DNA of 64,000 bases from Sphingomonas pituitosa NBRC 102491 (GCF_001598435.1 NZ_BCYY01000018.1:1-64000); one strand, 5' to 3'; shown: positions 1 through 9,668, counted from the stretch's first letter. Translations and numbers: made by a program. Notes: a model not told the origin generated them from the sequence alone.

Positions 1-151
1 CCCGAGATCGTCTGGCGTTCGCGGCTTAGCGTGGCGGAAGGCGACTAGCGCATCGACGCGAAGCTTCGCTCCGACTATGCTGAGGATCTGCGCGCCCGTA
101 AATCTTGTCACGCGCGCTTGCGCTCACGAGCAGCATCCGCGAGGAAGCGAG

Positions 152-484
152 ATGCTCAGGTGCTTGATCTCCCCACTCCTCGCAGTTGTGCTTACGTTGG
201 CGAGTATCTCGATCCATCCGGTCTCCGACGAGGAGGCGCTGTATGGCCATGAAGGTGCGCTCGAGCGCTACTATCTACCGCGAGAAGTCGCAGGGTGGCC
301 GGCCCCTTTCCTCGCCGATGATCCCGGAACGTCAGTTCCGCACAAGATCGGGATGGAGGACGTGCTGCGGCCAGGATCGCTCGTGGCGACCTGGTGCTTC
401 TGGTTCGTCGTCGTGATCGGCTTGCGGAAGCTTCTGAAGCTACTGACGTCCGGCCGGCGGGAAGTCCGGCCTGCCTCGGAATGA
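152..484 (+). CDS. Small two-helix membrane protein, unknown function
   Basis: About 110 residues. A hydrophobic N-terminal segment (residues about 3-22, signal anchor or signal peptide) is followed by a polar stretch rich in acidic and aromatic residues. A second hydrophobic helix near residues 76-96 leads into a basic Lys/Arg tail. The start was placed at the ATG at 152 because AGGAAGCGAG lies just upstream; an in-frame ATG at 77 has no such signal. I recognise no family. The basic C-terminus suggests that end is cytoplasmic. Confidence 0.5.
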   Translation: MLRCLISPLLAVVLTLASISIHPVSDEEALYGHEGALERYYLPREVAGWPAPFLADDPGTSVPHKIGMEDVLRPGSLVATWCFWFVVVIGLRKLLKLLTSGRREVRPASE

Positions 485-518
485 AATCGTGCCACACTGC
501 TCCTAGCAACGTTAGAAC

Positions 519-1415
519 CTAGCTCCAAAGGCGGCTCCGGTAAGCATCGAAGCATCGAGCGCCGCATCGAAGCCGGATCAACGCACCTTCTGCCATGGCC
601 CAAGCCCGACGCGGGTCCGCTTCCACGGCAGGCATAATCGCCTCACGGTTCCAATCCTCGCTGTGCCTGATGTCGAGCACTGCGTGCAGCGTAAAGTATC
701 TGGCTTCCTTCGGCGTAAGCCCCACGCGCTTGAGCCCTTCGGCGACCATCGCAGAGCGACCCGGCGCAGTCAGTTCAATGATTCCAAGGGCCCCGACTGA
801 ATGCCAGGCGTAACGCCGATTGGTTGCCATGGCAGTCATAGCATTGGCAAGGCAGAGGCTTTCCCAAACTGTGTTTTCGATGGCGGGAGTGACACATAGC
901 GTCTCGACAAGGCCATCGAGCATAGGACCATGCATGCCTTTTTGCGTGCCGTGGCCCATTTCGTCCCAATAGTTCCTCGCAAGTTCAAGCTTCGGCCGGG
1001 TTGGAAGCTTCACCTGCGTAAGAGCCACGAGATCTTCAAAACCGGCTTCCCCTGCCGCCTCCTGCTCGAAGAACCATCGCAGCTCGTCGCGCGTAGCCTC
1101 AGCAGCTAGCCACGGAAATAGAGGATCTCCCTGGCCCGGGCCCATCTCCCTCAGGCCTTCGAACCAGGCGATGAATTCACGTGCTTCGGTCGGAACCGTG
1201 GCTGCCTCCTCAGCCACTTCGGCCCGAAGCTCTTCGAGGAACTCGCCCTCCAGCCGGCGCATCCGAACCTCGTCCTCGAACCTGGGTCGCCACGCCTTGC
1301 AGACGAAACTCGGCTCCAGCCTTTCTCGGTTCCAATGTGCGAGCTCGCGCTGGAAGGCGTCCGCCAAGAAATGTGACGATTGACTCGCGCGAATGCAGTT
1401 TGAAGCTGCGGTCAT
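519..1415 (-). CDS. Haem-oxygenase-like diiron protein (iron-containing redox enzyme family)
   Basis: A 298-residue, mostly helical protein. Its motifs fit the haem-oxygenase-like diiron oxidase/oxygenase (HDO) fold: an acidic helix with FEQEA, a central NYWDEMGHG segment, and a C-terminal helix with YFTLH and DIRHSEDW. These supply the Glu/Asp/His residues that bind two irons in the family. Members oxidise varied small molecules or fatty acids; the substrate here cannot be told. The start is the ATG at 1415, preceded by AAAAGGGGAGTC; longer in-frame starts would run under the divergent regulator. It stands alone, divergent from a Crp/Fnr gene. Confidence 0.7.
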   Translation of the reverse strand: MTAASNCIRASQSSHFLADAFQRELAHWNRERLEPSFVCKAWRPRFEDEVRMRRLEGEFLEELRAEVAEEAATVPTEAREFIAWFEGLREMGPGQGDPLFPWLAAEATRDELRWFFEQEAAGEAGFEDLVALTQVKLPTRPKLELARNYWDEMGHGTQKGMHGPMLDGLVETLCVTPAIENTVWESLCLANAMTAMATNRRYAWHSVGALGIIELTAPGRSAMVAEGLKRVGLTPKEARYFTLHAVLDIRHSEDWNREAIMPAVEADPRRAWAMAEGALIRLRCGARCFDAYRSRLWS

Positions 1416-1588
1416 GGCGCTGACTCCCCTTTTCGCCGCAAACTCGCGCGTCATTGGGAAGTTCCTTGGTCGGAACGGTAGCGTCCATGAGCGTGGCACT
1501 GGTACAACGGAGGGAAAGTGCGCGATTCAAACAGTCGCCTATCAGCGGCGCTACGTGCCCCAACGAGACGGTTGAATTCGTCCTGCAA

Positions 1589-2338
1589 ATGTCTGTTACT
1601 GGTTGTATGAAACATGGAGCACATCCAGCCGATATCCAGCCGACGATCCTGCGGTTGTCCAAACTCATGGCCTTGGGGGAGGGGGATATAGAGACCCTCC
1701 GCATCGCGAGCGGAATGGCTTTCGCGCTGCCAGCTGGCCGGGCGCTGAGCAAGCTTGACCAGGAAGCCTCCAACCCAGCGGCCGTTCTGGGCGGCTGGCT
1801 TGCTCGTGTTCGTCAGGGCCGGGATGGAAAGAGGCAAATCCTAGACATCTATCTTCCGGGCGACATCATCACTCCAAACCCGAAGATCAAACCTTACGTG
1901 GCTGGTGCGATCGTTGCAGTGCATGATGTCCATCTTTGCCAACTTCCGGCCTCGTTGAGCGATACGCTGAGCACGGCCCTGCTGCTTAGCCGGCAGCTGG
2001 ATGAGGAACGGCTTCTGAGGCAGATCTATCGCGTCGGGCGAATGACCGCATCGGAGCGCATTTACGACTGGATGATCGAAACCGGAGACCGACTGCGCGT
2101 TGCAGGCCTGGCGGGCGAAAATGAGTTCATGCTTCCATTGAGGCAGGATCTCGTCGCTGACATTTTGGCGCTGACCGCGGTACACCTCAATCGAACGCTG
2201 AAGGACCTACGTCTTTCCGGTAAGCTGACGTGGCGCCTGGGGAAGGTTCGCATTTCGCCTGACCAAACTGTACGATCAAGACACAGCCCATTCGACATTA
2301 CTCATTCACCTGAAGCCCACCGCTCAGACTATGGCTGA
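1589..2338 (+). CDS. Crp/Fnr-family transcriptional regulator
   Basis: About 249 residues. A cyclic-nucleotide-type beta-roll occupies residues about 20-120 (GGWLARVRQGRDGKRQIL and YLPGDIITP). A long helix follows, then a winged helix-turn-helix near the C-terminus (LRQDLVADILALTAVHLNRT). No cysteine cluster for an FeS centre is visible, so it is probably not a true Fnr. The closest relative in the window is the gene at 39223. The start is uncertain: ATGs at 1589 and 1607 are both possible and neither has a strong SD. It is divergent from the diiron protein, which it might control (inference). Confidence 0.75.
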   Translation: MSVTGCMKHGAHPADIQPTILRLSKLMALGEGDIETLRIASGMAFALPAGRALSKLDQEASNPAAVLGGWLARVRQGRDGKRQILDIYLPGDIITPNPKIKPYVAGAIVAVHDVHLCQLPASLSDTLSTALLLSRQLDEERLLRQIYRVGRMTASERIYDWMIETGDRLRVAGLAGENEFMLPLRQDLVADILALTAVHLNRTLKDLRLSGKLTWRLGKVRISPDQTVRSRHSPFDITHSPEAHRSDYG

Positions 2339-2371
2339 ACGGCGGCGTCATGAACGCTCGCGCTGATCCGC

Positions 2372-2812
2372 TTACGGCTTTTCGTCTGTCGAAAGAAGGC
2401 CCTCCGGAGCATCGGATCCGCGCATGATGGCGGAGCAGAACGACTCTTGAAGAAGAAGGTAGTCGTATACCGCTTCCTGCAGGCTCCTGACGGAGAGCCG
2501 GTAAGCAGGCCAAAACGTTTGAAGCGCCACCTCCTTCCAAGCATCTAGGTGCCGTTCCACACTCGCTATCAGTTGAGCAGTACGCGCACGATGAAGCGTT
2601 GTCTCTTCCGGCCACTGTGACGCAAGGGCGGGCAGGGAGCAGAAGGCGAGTGCGCTCCTAAGAGCGTGGAGCACCTCCGTCTCCGCAACGCCAAGGGCTT
2701 GATGACGTTCATCAAGGGAGTTTGGCTCCGACGTTTCGACAACGTTCTCGAGCGCATTCAGCGCCTGCCACGCGAGCGGATACACGGCATCTTTGAACGC
2801 TCCGGCGGGCAT
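2372..2812 (-). CDS. Hypothetical helical protein
   Basis: A 146-residue, largely helical protein with several aromatic and acidic patches (LHALRSALAFC, SLQEAVYDYLLLQESFC). The start is the ATG at 2812 because GGAAGGAC sits about 6 bases upstream; the longer open frame upstream is low-complexity Arg/Pro/Ser and unlikely to be translated. No family recognised. It converges with the Crp/Fnr gene, leaving only about 30 bp between the stops. Confidence 0.5.
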   Translation of the reverse strand: MPAGAFKDAVYPLAWQALNALENVVETSEPNSLDERHQALGVAETEVLHALRSALAFCSLPALASQWPEETTLHRARTAQLIASVERHLDAWKEVALQTFWPAYRLSVRSLQEAVYDYLLLQESFCSAIMRGSDAPEGLLSTDEKP

Positions 2813-3228
2813 CAGCGTCGGTCCTTCCAAGCGGGATCGCGCTACGAGAACTCGATTATGACGCCAGTGTTGCGGCGCAGCGGTAATGCGCCTCGAAATC
2901 AGGTTGGAGCGGGGGAGGGGGGGCTGGTGTTTGGGCGGCGGCGGCAGCGCAGATGAAGAGGTGTTCGGACTGGGTCTGCGGCGCTGCGCCGGGGCATCGC
3001 GCGCGCTTCCGCAAACTGCCAAGACCCGATGAACAGACGCCGTGATATGGCGGGTCAGAGTGCCTCCCTGGCGGACAGTATATCGCTCAGAGGGCCGCCG
3101 GCGCGAAACAACCCTCAATGGCTGGCGAGAGCCAGGAAAAACTGGCCCTCGCCCCCTCGCGATCGGCTCACAAATTCAATACAGCGCTTCGCCCGCAGCC
3201 GCCTGTCCGGCGCCTGCGGAACCGCGCG
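2813..3228. other. Non-coding stretch, nothing recognised
   Basis: Open frames here are arginine/proline-rich and lack ribosome-binding sites. I see no RNA gene or repeat. It presumably holds the promoter of the 2812 gene and the terminator of the cupin gene. Confidence 0.4.
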
Positions 3229-3600
3229 TCACTCTGCTTCAGCGGCTTCCGCATCAGCCTTCGTCTTGTGGCTGACGCCTTCTTCCTCCGCAGGGGGAGA
3301 GTATACCGTGAACAGCTTCAAGGGTTCTTCACCCTTGTTGATGATGTTGTGCTTGGCACCCTTGGGGATGACGATCATGTGATTGGCGGACACCTTGGTG
3401 CGGCTGCCGTCGACGACCGCCTGCCCCTCGCCAGATACGAAGAAGGTGGTCTGGTCGGCGTCATGCGTCTCCTCGCCAATGTCGTCACCGGGTTCGATGC
3501 TCATGAGCACGATCTGGCAGTTTTCGTCGTAGTAGACCTCCTTCTGGAAGTTCTTGTTCTTGTTCGCAGCCTCGATGATATCCTTGTTGAAGATCGCCAT
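3229..3600 (-). CDS. Small cupin-domain protein
   Basis: A 123-residue single cupin barrel. Cupin motif 1 is G-D-D-I-G-E-E-T-H...D-Q-T-T-F-F-V-S-G-E-G; motif 2 is IPKGAKHNIINKG. Two metal-binding histidines (ETH and KHN) are present. Such stand-alone cupins often act as mannose-6-phosphate isomerase-like or dioxygenase-like proteins; the substrate is unknown. Strong SD GGAGAAAA before the ATG. The C-terminal tail is rich in Glu/Ala. Monocistronic. Confidence 0.8.
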   Translation of the reverse strand: MAIFNKDIIEAANKNKNFQKEVYYDENCQIVLMSIEPGDDIGEETHDADQTTFFVSGEGQAVVDGSRTKVSANHMIVIPKGAKHNIINKGEEPLKLFTVYSPPAEEEGVSHKTKADAEAAEAE

Positions 3601-3798
3601 GACAATTTTCTCCGGGAACAGGTGATGCTCACAAACGAGCGGCGCTCGCGAGGAGGGCGGGAGGGCAACGCTGCCGCCGAGCTAATGATCCGCGATCGTT
3701 ATTCCAGTCAGCGCATTGCACGTGCTTCTGTGGAGATCGGTCGATCACCGCGAAGGGTCGCTCCACGCTGCACCGTCATCGTGCAGCCGCGTTGCCGC

Positions 3799-4173
3799 CT
3801 ATCCGGTTCTGCTCGCCTGCAATTGCACAAGCTGCGTCAGCTGATCGGCCCGATAAGGTTTTGGGAGGTAGATGCCGTGATCAGGGAGATCCTCGGAGCC
3901 TAGCCAATGGCGACCAGACGTGACTATCACCTTGATGTGTGGATAGCGAACGGCCACGATATCCGCGAGTTGAAGACCGTCGATCTCTCCTGGCATGTTG
4001 ATGTCAGTGAAGAGGACCGCTACCCTGTGCGCTGCTAGCTGCTCCAGAGCCTGCATCGCGTCTGCTGCCTCCAGCACTGCGAAACCGCTCTCTTCGAGCG
4101 CGTCCGCAGCTATCATCCTGACGAACATCTCGTCCTCGACGACTAGAACCGTCGACGTGCAGTCTTCGCTCAT
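3799..4173 (-). CDS. Single-domain response regulator (CheY-like receiver)
   Basis: A 124-residue receiver domain with no output domain. Acidic pocket VVEDE (residues 11-15), phospho-acceptor Asp57 in LFTDINMPG, Thr/Ser in VTSG and Lys in PKPY are all in place, so it should be phosphorylatable. Such receivers serve as phosphate sinks or deliver signals to partner proteins. SD AGGAGAGG precedes the ATG. No kinase is adjacent; the nearest are the kinases at 6393 and 10334. Confidence 0.85.
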   Translation of the reverse strand: MSEDCTSTVLVVEDEMFVRMIAADALEESGFAVLEAADAMQALEQLAAHRVAVLFTDINMPGEIDGLQLADIVAVRYPHIKVIVTSGRHWLGSEDLPDHGIYLPKPYRADQLTQLVQLQASRTG

Positions 4174-4496
4174 AAGCCTCTCCTGAGGCTCCAGCGGACA
4201 GGGAGAAAGTAAGTTCCCTTCATCCCGCCGTTTTCGCGAGTCGTAGAAGATCGGTTACTTGAGTGGCGGAGCCTTTTCTGCTTGAGTGCGTCTTGGGCCA
4301 TGTGCGGCGCAGTTAGCATGCCCCGCGTTTACGCACTCGTGACACTTGCGTTTCAATTTGCGATGTCGGGAGCGTGTCGTACGCGGCGGTGCTTAGAGCA
4401 TAATCGCAATCAAACTGAACGAGGTTCGTGGGTTTGGTTTGTGACGACACGGTTTACATCAGGTTGCTATGACAATCTCGGTTCGGGAGATCGCTC
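4174..4496. other. Intergenic region, no gene seen
   Basis: Region between the divergent receiver gene and the small gene at 4497. Reading frames are short and lack SD sequences. It should hold both promoters; no clear sigma consensus was found. Confidence 0.4.
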
Positions 4497-4766
4497 ATGC
4501 ACTATCGGTGCTATTCGCTAGATCGACATGCGAGGATCCTTGCCGGCGTCGACCTGGAGGCTGCAGACGATACGGACGCTATCGGGCAAGCCAGCGAGAT
4601 GCCGGCGGAGCGGTGGGAGCTGTGGTGCGGCGCGCGGAGAGTGGCTCAGGCTTTCGGCGAAGCTGATGTTCCACTCGGTGCGAACGCGGCGTACACATTG
4701 CGGCAATCTGAAGGCTCGCAGGAAACCGTTGGTCCCGCATCTGCACCGTTGTTACAGAACTTGTGA
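4497..4766 (+). CDS. Small conserved hypothetical protein
   Basis: 89 residues. The N-terminal pattern (YRCYSLDRHARILAGVDLEA, then WELWCGARRVA) resembles small proteins common in sphingomonads and other alphaproteobacteria, of unknown function. SD GGGAGAT lies about 6 bases before the ATG. No membrane segment or signal peptide. Confidence 0.6.
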   Translation: MHYRCYSLDRHARILAGVDLEAADDTDAIGQASEMPAERWELWCGARRVAQAFGEADVPLGANAAYTLRQSEGSQETVGPASAPLLQNL

Positions 4767-4800
4767 AGGCTTACGCGACGGCAGCGCATCCAACTGATTA

Positions 4801-5559
4801 CTAAAGGAGCCAGCTCGGCAATTCAGCTAGCTGCTCGATAAGGGGCTTGCCATAGAGATATCCCTGTTGATACCTGACGCCTAGATCGAGAAGCGCGTTC
4901 GCTTCATCGTGCGTTTCCACGCCCTCGGCGATCAGGACTGTTTGAAGCTCATCGCACATTCGTGCGACCGCTCGAACGATGGCCTGGCGTCGCCGATCGG
5001 CCGCTATGCCTCGAATGAGCTCCATATCGAGTTTCACTTCGTCCGGTTCGAAGTTCGCGAACATGTCCAACCCGGAGTGGCCTGCGCCAAAGTCGTCAAT
5101 CGCGACTTTGAAGCCGATGTTCTTGTAGGTTTCGATGATCTCCATCACGTGCTTGGTGGACGTCATCATCTCGGTTTCGGTGAACTCGAATATGATTCGA
5201 TCGATCGGCAGCAACGCGCTGGCGGCAGCCGCAAGTGTCAGCTGGATGCAGGCCCAGGGCGAGTAGACGGCGTTGGGAAGAAAGTTAATCGAGAGCATAG
5301 CATCCGATTCGACCAGCCCAGCGGACATCGCGGAACCGATGGCTTTGACGCGGCACGCTTGGTCGAATGCGTAGCGGTTCTCGTCGGTCACAGAAGACAG
5401 GATTGAAGCAGCGCCTGCTCCATCAGTGCCTCGGACCAGAGCCTCGTAGGCGAACACGATGCCAGCATGAACATCGACTATGGGCTGAAACGCCATCGCG
5501 AAAGGAACTTCGAAACCAGTTCCGTTACGGCATCCACTGCAAATCCGTTTCATTTCCAT
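4801..5559 (-). CDS. EAL-domain cyclic-di-GMP phosphodiesterase
   Basis: A 252-residue stand-alone EAL domain predicted to hydrolyse c-di-GMP to pGpG in the cytosol. Catalytic signatures are present: YEALVRG, SINFLP (metal-binding Asn), FEFTETE, IDDFGAGHSGL, VKLDMELI, AEGVET and QGYLYGKP. A CxxC pair lies at the extreme N-terminus (CSGCRNG, residues 9-12), which could bind metal or respond to redox. No GGDEF partner domain; the diguanylate cyclase at 21396 is the only other c-di-GMP gene here. Confidence 0.87.
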   Translation of the reverse strand: MEMKRICSGCRNGTGFEVPFAMAFQPIVDVHAGIVFAYEALVRGTDGAGAASILSSVTDENRYAFDQACRVKAIGSAMSAGLVESDAMLSINFLPNAVYSPWACIQLTLAAAASALLPIDRIIFEFTETEMMTSTKHVMEIIETYKNIGFKVAIDDFGAGHSGLDMFANFEPDEVKLDMELIRGIAADRRRQAIVRAVARMCDELQTVLIAEGVETHDEANALLDLGVRYQQGYLYGKPLIEQLAELPSWLL

Positions 5560-5731
5560 GATTTACCATCTTAGGGCGCTTAACCTAAACAACGGTAAAT
5601 TCCTGAGCTCGCACGAAAACCGAAGTTAATGCCTCCTGGCAGGCGTGATGGCGTGGTCAAGTTGATCAGCCGCCTGAGACGCATCCCGCGAGCTGCAGCC
5701 GTCCGAGCGTCGCGACCTGCTTCCGGCGAAG

Positions 5732-6214
5732 TCACCCCAGGTTGTTCTTAGATCCGCGCTCCTGAAGAACCTCCTCGGCTGCATCCCCTGTCCGGCGAAG
5801 TGCCTCAAGTTCCTCGGTCGTCTTGCTTTCGATGCCGGCCACCTCGTTGCGGGCTCCCTTGATCGCGTAGACCAGCTCGTCGATCTTGAGGTGGAGCGCC
5901 TGCTCGCTGCGACGCTGCCCATTGAGGACCATCTGGGTGAGCGATATCGAAGCGACGGACAAGATGAGCGTGAGGCTGTTCTCTCCCGCTTCGCCGGCCT
6001 CGACGAACCAGCCCGCGCAGAACAAGGCCACGAGGATGATGGCTATGGGAGCGCCGGCCAGATCGGCAGTTCTGCCCGCCAAGCGGCTTCCCGCCTCGTT
6101 CATCTTCTTCCACATCGCTATCAACCCTGCACAGTTGGGGGCGGGAGTTCTGCCGCCCTTCAAAAGGTCGTCGAACGGACTGGCAGCGGCGCGTACGAGA
6201 GGCTTCCGGGCCAT
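5732..6214 (-). CDS. Low-affinity iron permease-family membrane protein
   Basis: 160 residues. Two transmembrane helices (about 54-70 and 80-97) are followed by a helical segment with the family hallmark LHLKIDELVYAI, then an acidic tail. This matches the bacterial 'low affinity iron permease' family, in which iron transport is largely unproven. Starts at 6214, 6115 and 6103 are possible; the SD signals are weak. It is divergent from the hybrid kinase at 6393. Confidence 0.7.
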   Translation of the reverse strand: MARKPLVRAAASPFDDLLKGGRTPAPNCAGLIAMWKKMNEAGSRLAGRTADLAGAPIAIILVALFCAGWFVEAGEAGENSLTLILSVASISLTQMVLNGQRRSEQALHLKIDELVYAIKGARNEVAGIESKTTEELEALRRTGDAAEEVLQERGSKNNLG

Positions 6215-6392
6215 TCTCGCTGCGTGCGGCAGCCAACCCCTCGCAGACGCTGGACTAGCGGCCGTTTAGCAATCCCGCAACGGAACGCGCTGAATGGCCG
6301 CGATCGCGTGTATGCACCTTCCACGCGGCTGCGGCTTTGGATAATGGCGGCACGGCGCCGCTACCCCCTATGCGAGCGCGAGGCGAACACTG

Positions 6393-9300
6393 ATGAGCAA
6401 CCCCGAAGGTGCATTCGGCGAACTGATGATGATTACCTCGCTCAGCGAAATGGCCACACTGATCGAAGAACGGGACTGGTCGGGTACCGCGCTGGGCGCG
6501 CGCGCGCAGTGGCCTGCCGCACTTCGCACGCTGGTAGACCTCATGCTCGGATCGAATCAGCCCATGTTCATCTGCTGGGGCGAAGATCGAACTCTGCTGT
6601 ACAACGATCAGTATGCCGCGCTCCTGGAGAAGAAACACCCTGCAGCGCTCGGTAAGGACATCCTGTACGTCTGGGATGAAATTGCAGACGAACTGCGGCC
6701 GATCGTTGATCGTGCGTACGGCGGCGAGTCGGTCCACATGAGCGACATCTCCTTCCTGATCAACAGGACCGGCGATCTCGAGGAGGCGCATTTCAGCTTT
6801 TCCTACACTCCGATCCGCCTGGACGCTGACGTGGCAGGCTTCTTCTGCGCCTGCACGGAGACAACGAGGCAGGTTCTGGCCGAACGGGAGCTAGCTTCGG
6901 AGGCGGATCGTCAGCACAAGCTGTTCGCGCAGGCGCCCGGCTTCATCACCATCCTGAACGGCGCCGATCATCGCTTCGAGTTCGTCAATGCGGCCTATGA
7001 GAGGCTGTTTGGGCCCCGCGAATTCATAGGGCGTCCGGTGCGCGACGTATTTCCCGAGCTGGAAGGGCAGGATTTCTTCAGGTGGCTCGACCAGGTCTAC
7101 CGCACTGGTGAGCAGCTAGTCGCTGAAAACCTGCCCATCACTCTGCAGGGCCGGGAGGGCACCTCGCAGCAGTTGTACCTGACCTTCATCTACCAGCCGG
7201 TGACGGATCCGCAGGGAAGAACGACGGGCATATTCTGCGAGGGTTTCGACGTCACTGAAGCCTATCGTGCGAAAGAAGCCGCGCAGCGCAGCGAAGAGAG
7301 GCTTAGAGAAAGCGAGGAGCGCCTTCGACTCGCCACCGAGCTGACGGAAGTCGGTCTATGGGATGCCGATCTCCAGCGTCAGACCCGGTCATGGTCGCCC
7401 CAGATGAGAGCCATGTTCGGCGTCTCTGTGGACGCCCCTGTGGCGATGGACGACTTTCTGGAAGGGCTCCATCCCGAGGATCGACCATTCGTCGAGCAGG
7501 CATATATGGATGCCGTCGACCCCGAGAAGCGTGCCTTCTATGATGTCGAATATCGCACCATCGGGCGCGACGACGGCCTGATAAGATGGGTCGCCGCGAA
7601 GGGGCGGGGCATCTTCGACGACAGTGGCGTGTGCGTTCGCGTCCTTGGTACCGCGCTCGACATCACTCGTCGCAGGCAGGCTGAAGCGGCGCAGCGCGCG
7701 CAAAGCGAAGAGTTCGCTGCCGTGTTCGACGCAGTGCCGGCCGGCATCTGGATCGCGCGTGATCCGAGCTGCCGTGACATCGTGGGCAATCAAGTCGCGC
7801 ATGCGCTCACCCGCATGCCGGTCGGCTCCAACATGTCCAAGAGTGCTCCTGCGGACGAAGCTCCTACGCACTTCAGGGTGTTGGGTGCCGATGGGGCTGA
7901 GCTGACGCCGGAAGAGATGCCCGTTCAGAAAGCTGCACGAGGCGATCTCGTCCGCAATTTCGAAGAGCAGATCGTCTTCGATGACGGCACGGTCACCCAT
8001 CTGCTTGGCAATGCCACGCCGCTTCATGACGAGCGTGGCAACGTTCGGGGCGCCGTCGCGGCATTCGTGGACATCAGCGATCGTAAGGCTGTCGAGACGT
8101 CTCTCCGGGAGAGTGAGGAGCGCTTTCGTCAGCTTGCCGAAACGCTTGACCAGGTGTTTTACGTGACGGAGCTGAAGGAGCGTCGTCTCTCCTATCTGAG
8201 TCCTGCGTACGAAAAAGTTTGGGGGCGGCCCGTAGCAGAACTAGTCGGGGACCTGTCCTCATTTTTCAACACGATCCATCCGGACGATCGTGAACAGGTC
8301 GCTTCCGTTCTCCCCTCCCAGATGGCCGGCCTGTCGGCCGAACTCGAGTATCGCATCATCAGGGGTGACGGCGCGGTCCGGTGGATCAGGGATCGCTTCT
8401 TTCCCATTCGCTCGCCCGATGGCGAGCTCGTGCGCGCGGTGGGTCTTGCCGAAGACATCACGGAGAGCAGGCAGCTCCAGGATCAGCTACTGTCGCTCAA
8501 CGAGACGCTGGAACAGCGTGTTCTGGAACGCACGAAGGAGCTTCAGCATGCGGAGGAGGCGCTTCGGCAGAGCCAGAAGCTGGAGGCGATGGGCCAGCTG
8601 ACTGGAGGCGTCGCTCACGACTTCAACAATCTTCTCACGCCCATCATCGGCAGCCTCGACATGCTTCAACGCCGAGGATTTGGCGACGAACGCGCACGCC
8701 GACAGATCGACGGCGCTCTTCAATCTGCAGAGAGGGCAAAGACGCTCGTTCAGCGGCTGCTTGCGTTTGCGCGGCGACAGCCCCTGCAAGCCACTGCCGT
8801 CGACATGGAGGCGCTCGTCGGCGGCATTTCCGAGCTGATTTCGAGTACTCTCGGCCCACAGATTGAGCTGGTCACCGACATAGAACGCGATCTCCCCTGC
8901 GCGCGTGCCGATGCTAACCAGGTCGAGATGGCGATACTGAACCTCGCTGTGAACGCTCGCGACGCGATGCCAAGTGGCGGCAAGCTCACGATCAGCTGCA
9001 ACAGCGTGGTCGTGAGCGGCGCGCATCCGGCGAAACTTGGGCCCGGCAGATATCTTCGGCTGGCCGTTACCGACACGGGCGCAGGCATGGACGAAGCTAC
9101 CATAAAGCGCGCCATCGAGCCGTTCTTCAGCACCAAGGGCGTGGGGAAAGGCACAGGCCTTGGCCTGTCCATGGTACATGGTCTCGCCTCCCAGCTGGGC
9201 GGCGCACTCACCATCACCAGTCGGCTGCAACACGGAACCAGCGTCGAACTTTGGCTCCCTTCCGCGGCCGGTGGCAGCCAAAGCGACGGTATCGAAGCAG

Positions 9301-9668
9301 CGAAGCTAAAGCCCCACGGCGTGGGCACCGTTCTACTGGTGGATGACGATCAGCTCGTCAGATCAAGCACCGCCGATATGCTCACCGACATGGGATACGA
9401 GGTCGAGGAAGCGATCTCGGCGGAACACGCGGTGCAACTGCTGAAGGGCGGGATCGTCTTCGACCTCCTGATTACGGATCACTTGATGCCGGGCATGACC
9501 GGAACGGACCTCGTCAGCGAAGTGCGGGGTCGTCGACCCGATGTGCCCGTTCTCGTTATCAGCGGCTATGCCGAGGATAAGGGCATCGATCCGGATCTTC
9601 CGCGCCTCATCAAGCCCTTCCGTCAACATGAACTCGAGGCGATGCTGACCAGCCTTACTGCCGCATAG
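6393..9668 (+). CDS. Multi-PAS hybrid sensor histidine kinase
   Basis: 1091 residues with no transmembrane segment, so a cytosolic sensor. About five PAS-type domains (roughly 20-165, 170-295, 310-430, 435-555, 565-690) are followed by a short coiled coil, a HisKA domain with phospho-acceptor His742 in GGVAHDFNNLL, and an ATPase domain (NARDAM N-box, DTGAGM, GKGTGLGLS). A C-terminal receiver has Asp1029 in LLITDHLMPGM. The same layout recurs in the kinases at 31219, 33202 and 37426. The last step of phosphorelay must use a separate protein, as no HPt domain is present. The ligand is unknown. Confidence 0.9.
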   Translation: MSNPEGAFGELMMITSLSEMATLIEERDWSGTALGARAQWPAALRTLVDLMLGSNQPMFICWGEDRTLLYNDQYAALLEKKHPAALGKDILYVWDEIADELRPIVDRAYGGESVHMSDISFLINRTGDLEEAHFSFSYTPIRLDADVAGFFCACTETTRQVLAERELASEADRQHKLFAQAPGFITILNGADHRFEFVNAAYERLFGPREFIGRPVRDVFPELEGQDFFRWLDQVYRTGEQLVAENLPITLQGREGTSQQLYLTFIYQPVTDPQGRTTGIFCEGFDVTEAYRAKEAAQRSEERLRESEERLRLATELTEVGLWDADLQRQTRSWSPQMRAMFGVSVDAPVAMDDFLEGLHPEDRPFVEQAYMDAVDPEKRAFYDVEYRTIGRDDGLIRWVAAKGRGIFDDSGVCVRVLGTALDITRRRQAEAAQRAQSEEFAAVFDAVPAGIWIARDPSCRDIVGNQVAHALTRMPVGSNMSKSAPADEAPTHFRVLGADGAELTPEEMPVQKAARGDLVRNFEEQIVFDDGTVTHLLGNATPLHDERGNVRGAVAAFVDISDRKAVETSLRESEERFRQLAETLDQVFYVTELKERRLSYLSPAYEKVWGRPVAELVGDLSSFFNTIHPDDREQVASVLPSQMAGLSAELEYRIIRGDGAVRWIRDRFFPIRSPDGELVRAVGLAEDITESRQLQDQLLSLNETLEQRVLERTKELQHAEEALRQSQKLEAMGQLTGGVAHDFNNLLTPIIGSLDMLQRRGFGDERARRQIDGALQSAERAKTLVQRLLAFARRQPLQATAVDMEALVGGISELISSTLGPQIELVTDIERDLPCARADANQVEMAILNLAVNARDAMPSGGKLTISCNSVVVSGAHPAKLGPGRYLRLAVTDTGAGMDEATIKRAIEPFFSTKGVGKGTGLGLSMVHGLASQLGGALTITSRLQHGTSVELWLPSAAGGSQSDGIEAAKLKPHGVGTVLLVDDDQLVRSSTADMLTDMGYEVEEAISAEHAVQLLKGGIVFDLLITDHLMPGMTGTDLVSEVRGRRPDVPVLVISGYAEDKGIDPDLPRLIKPFRQHELEAMLTSLTAA

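Noticed and set aside
2298..2615. 105-codon minus frame downstream of the Crp/Fnr gene
   Set aside because: Out-of-frame shadow of the hypothetical gene 2372-2812, which has the better start signal.
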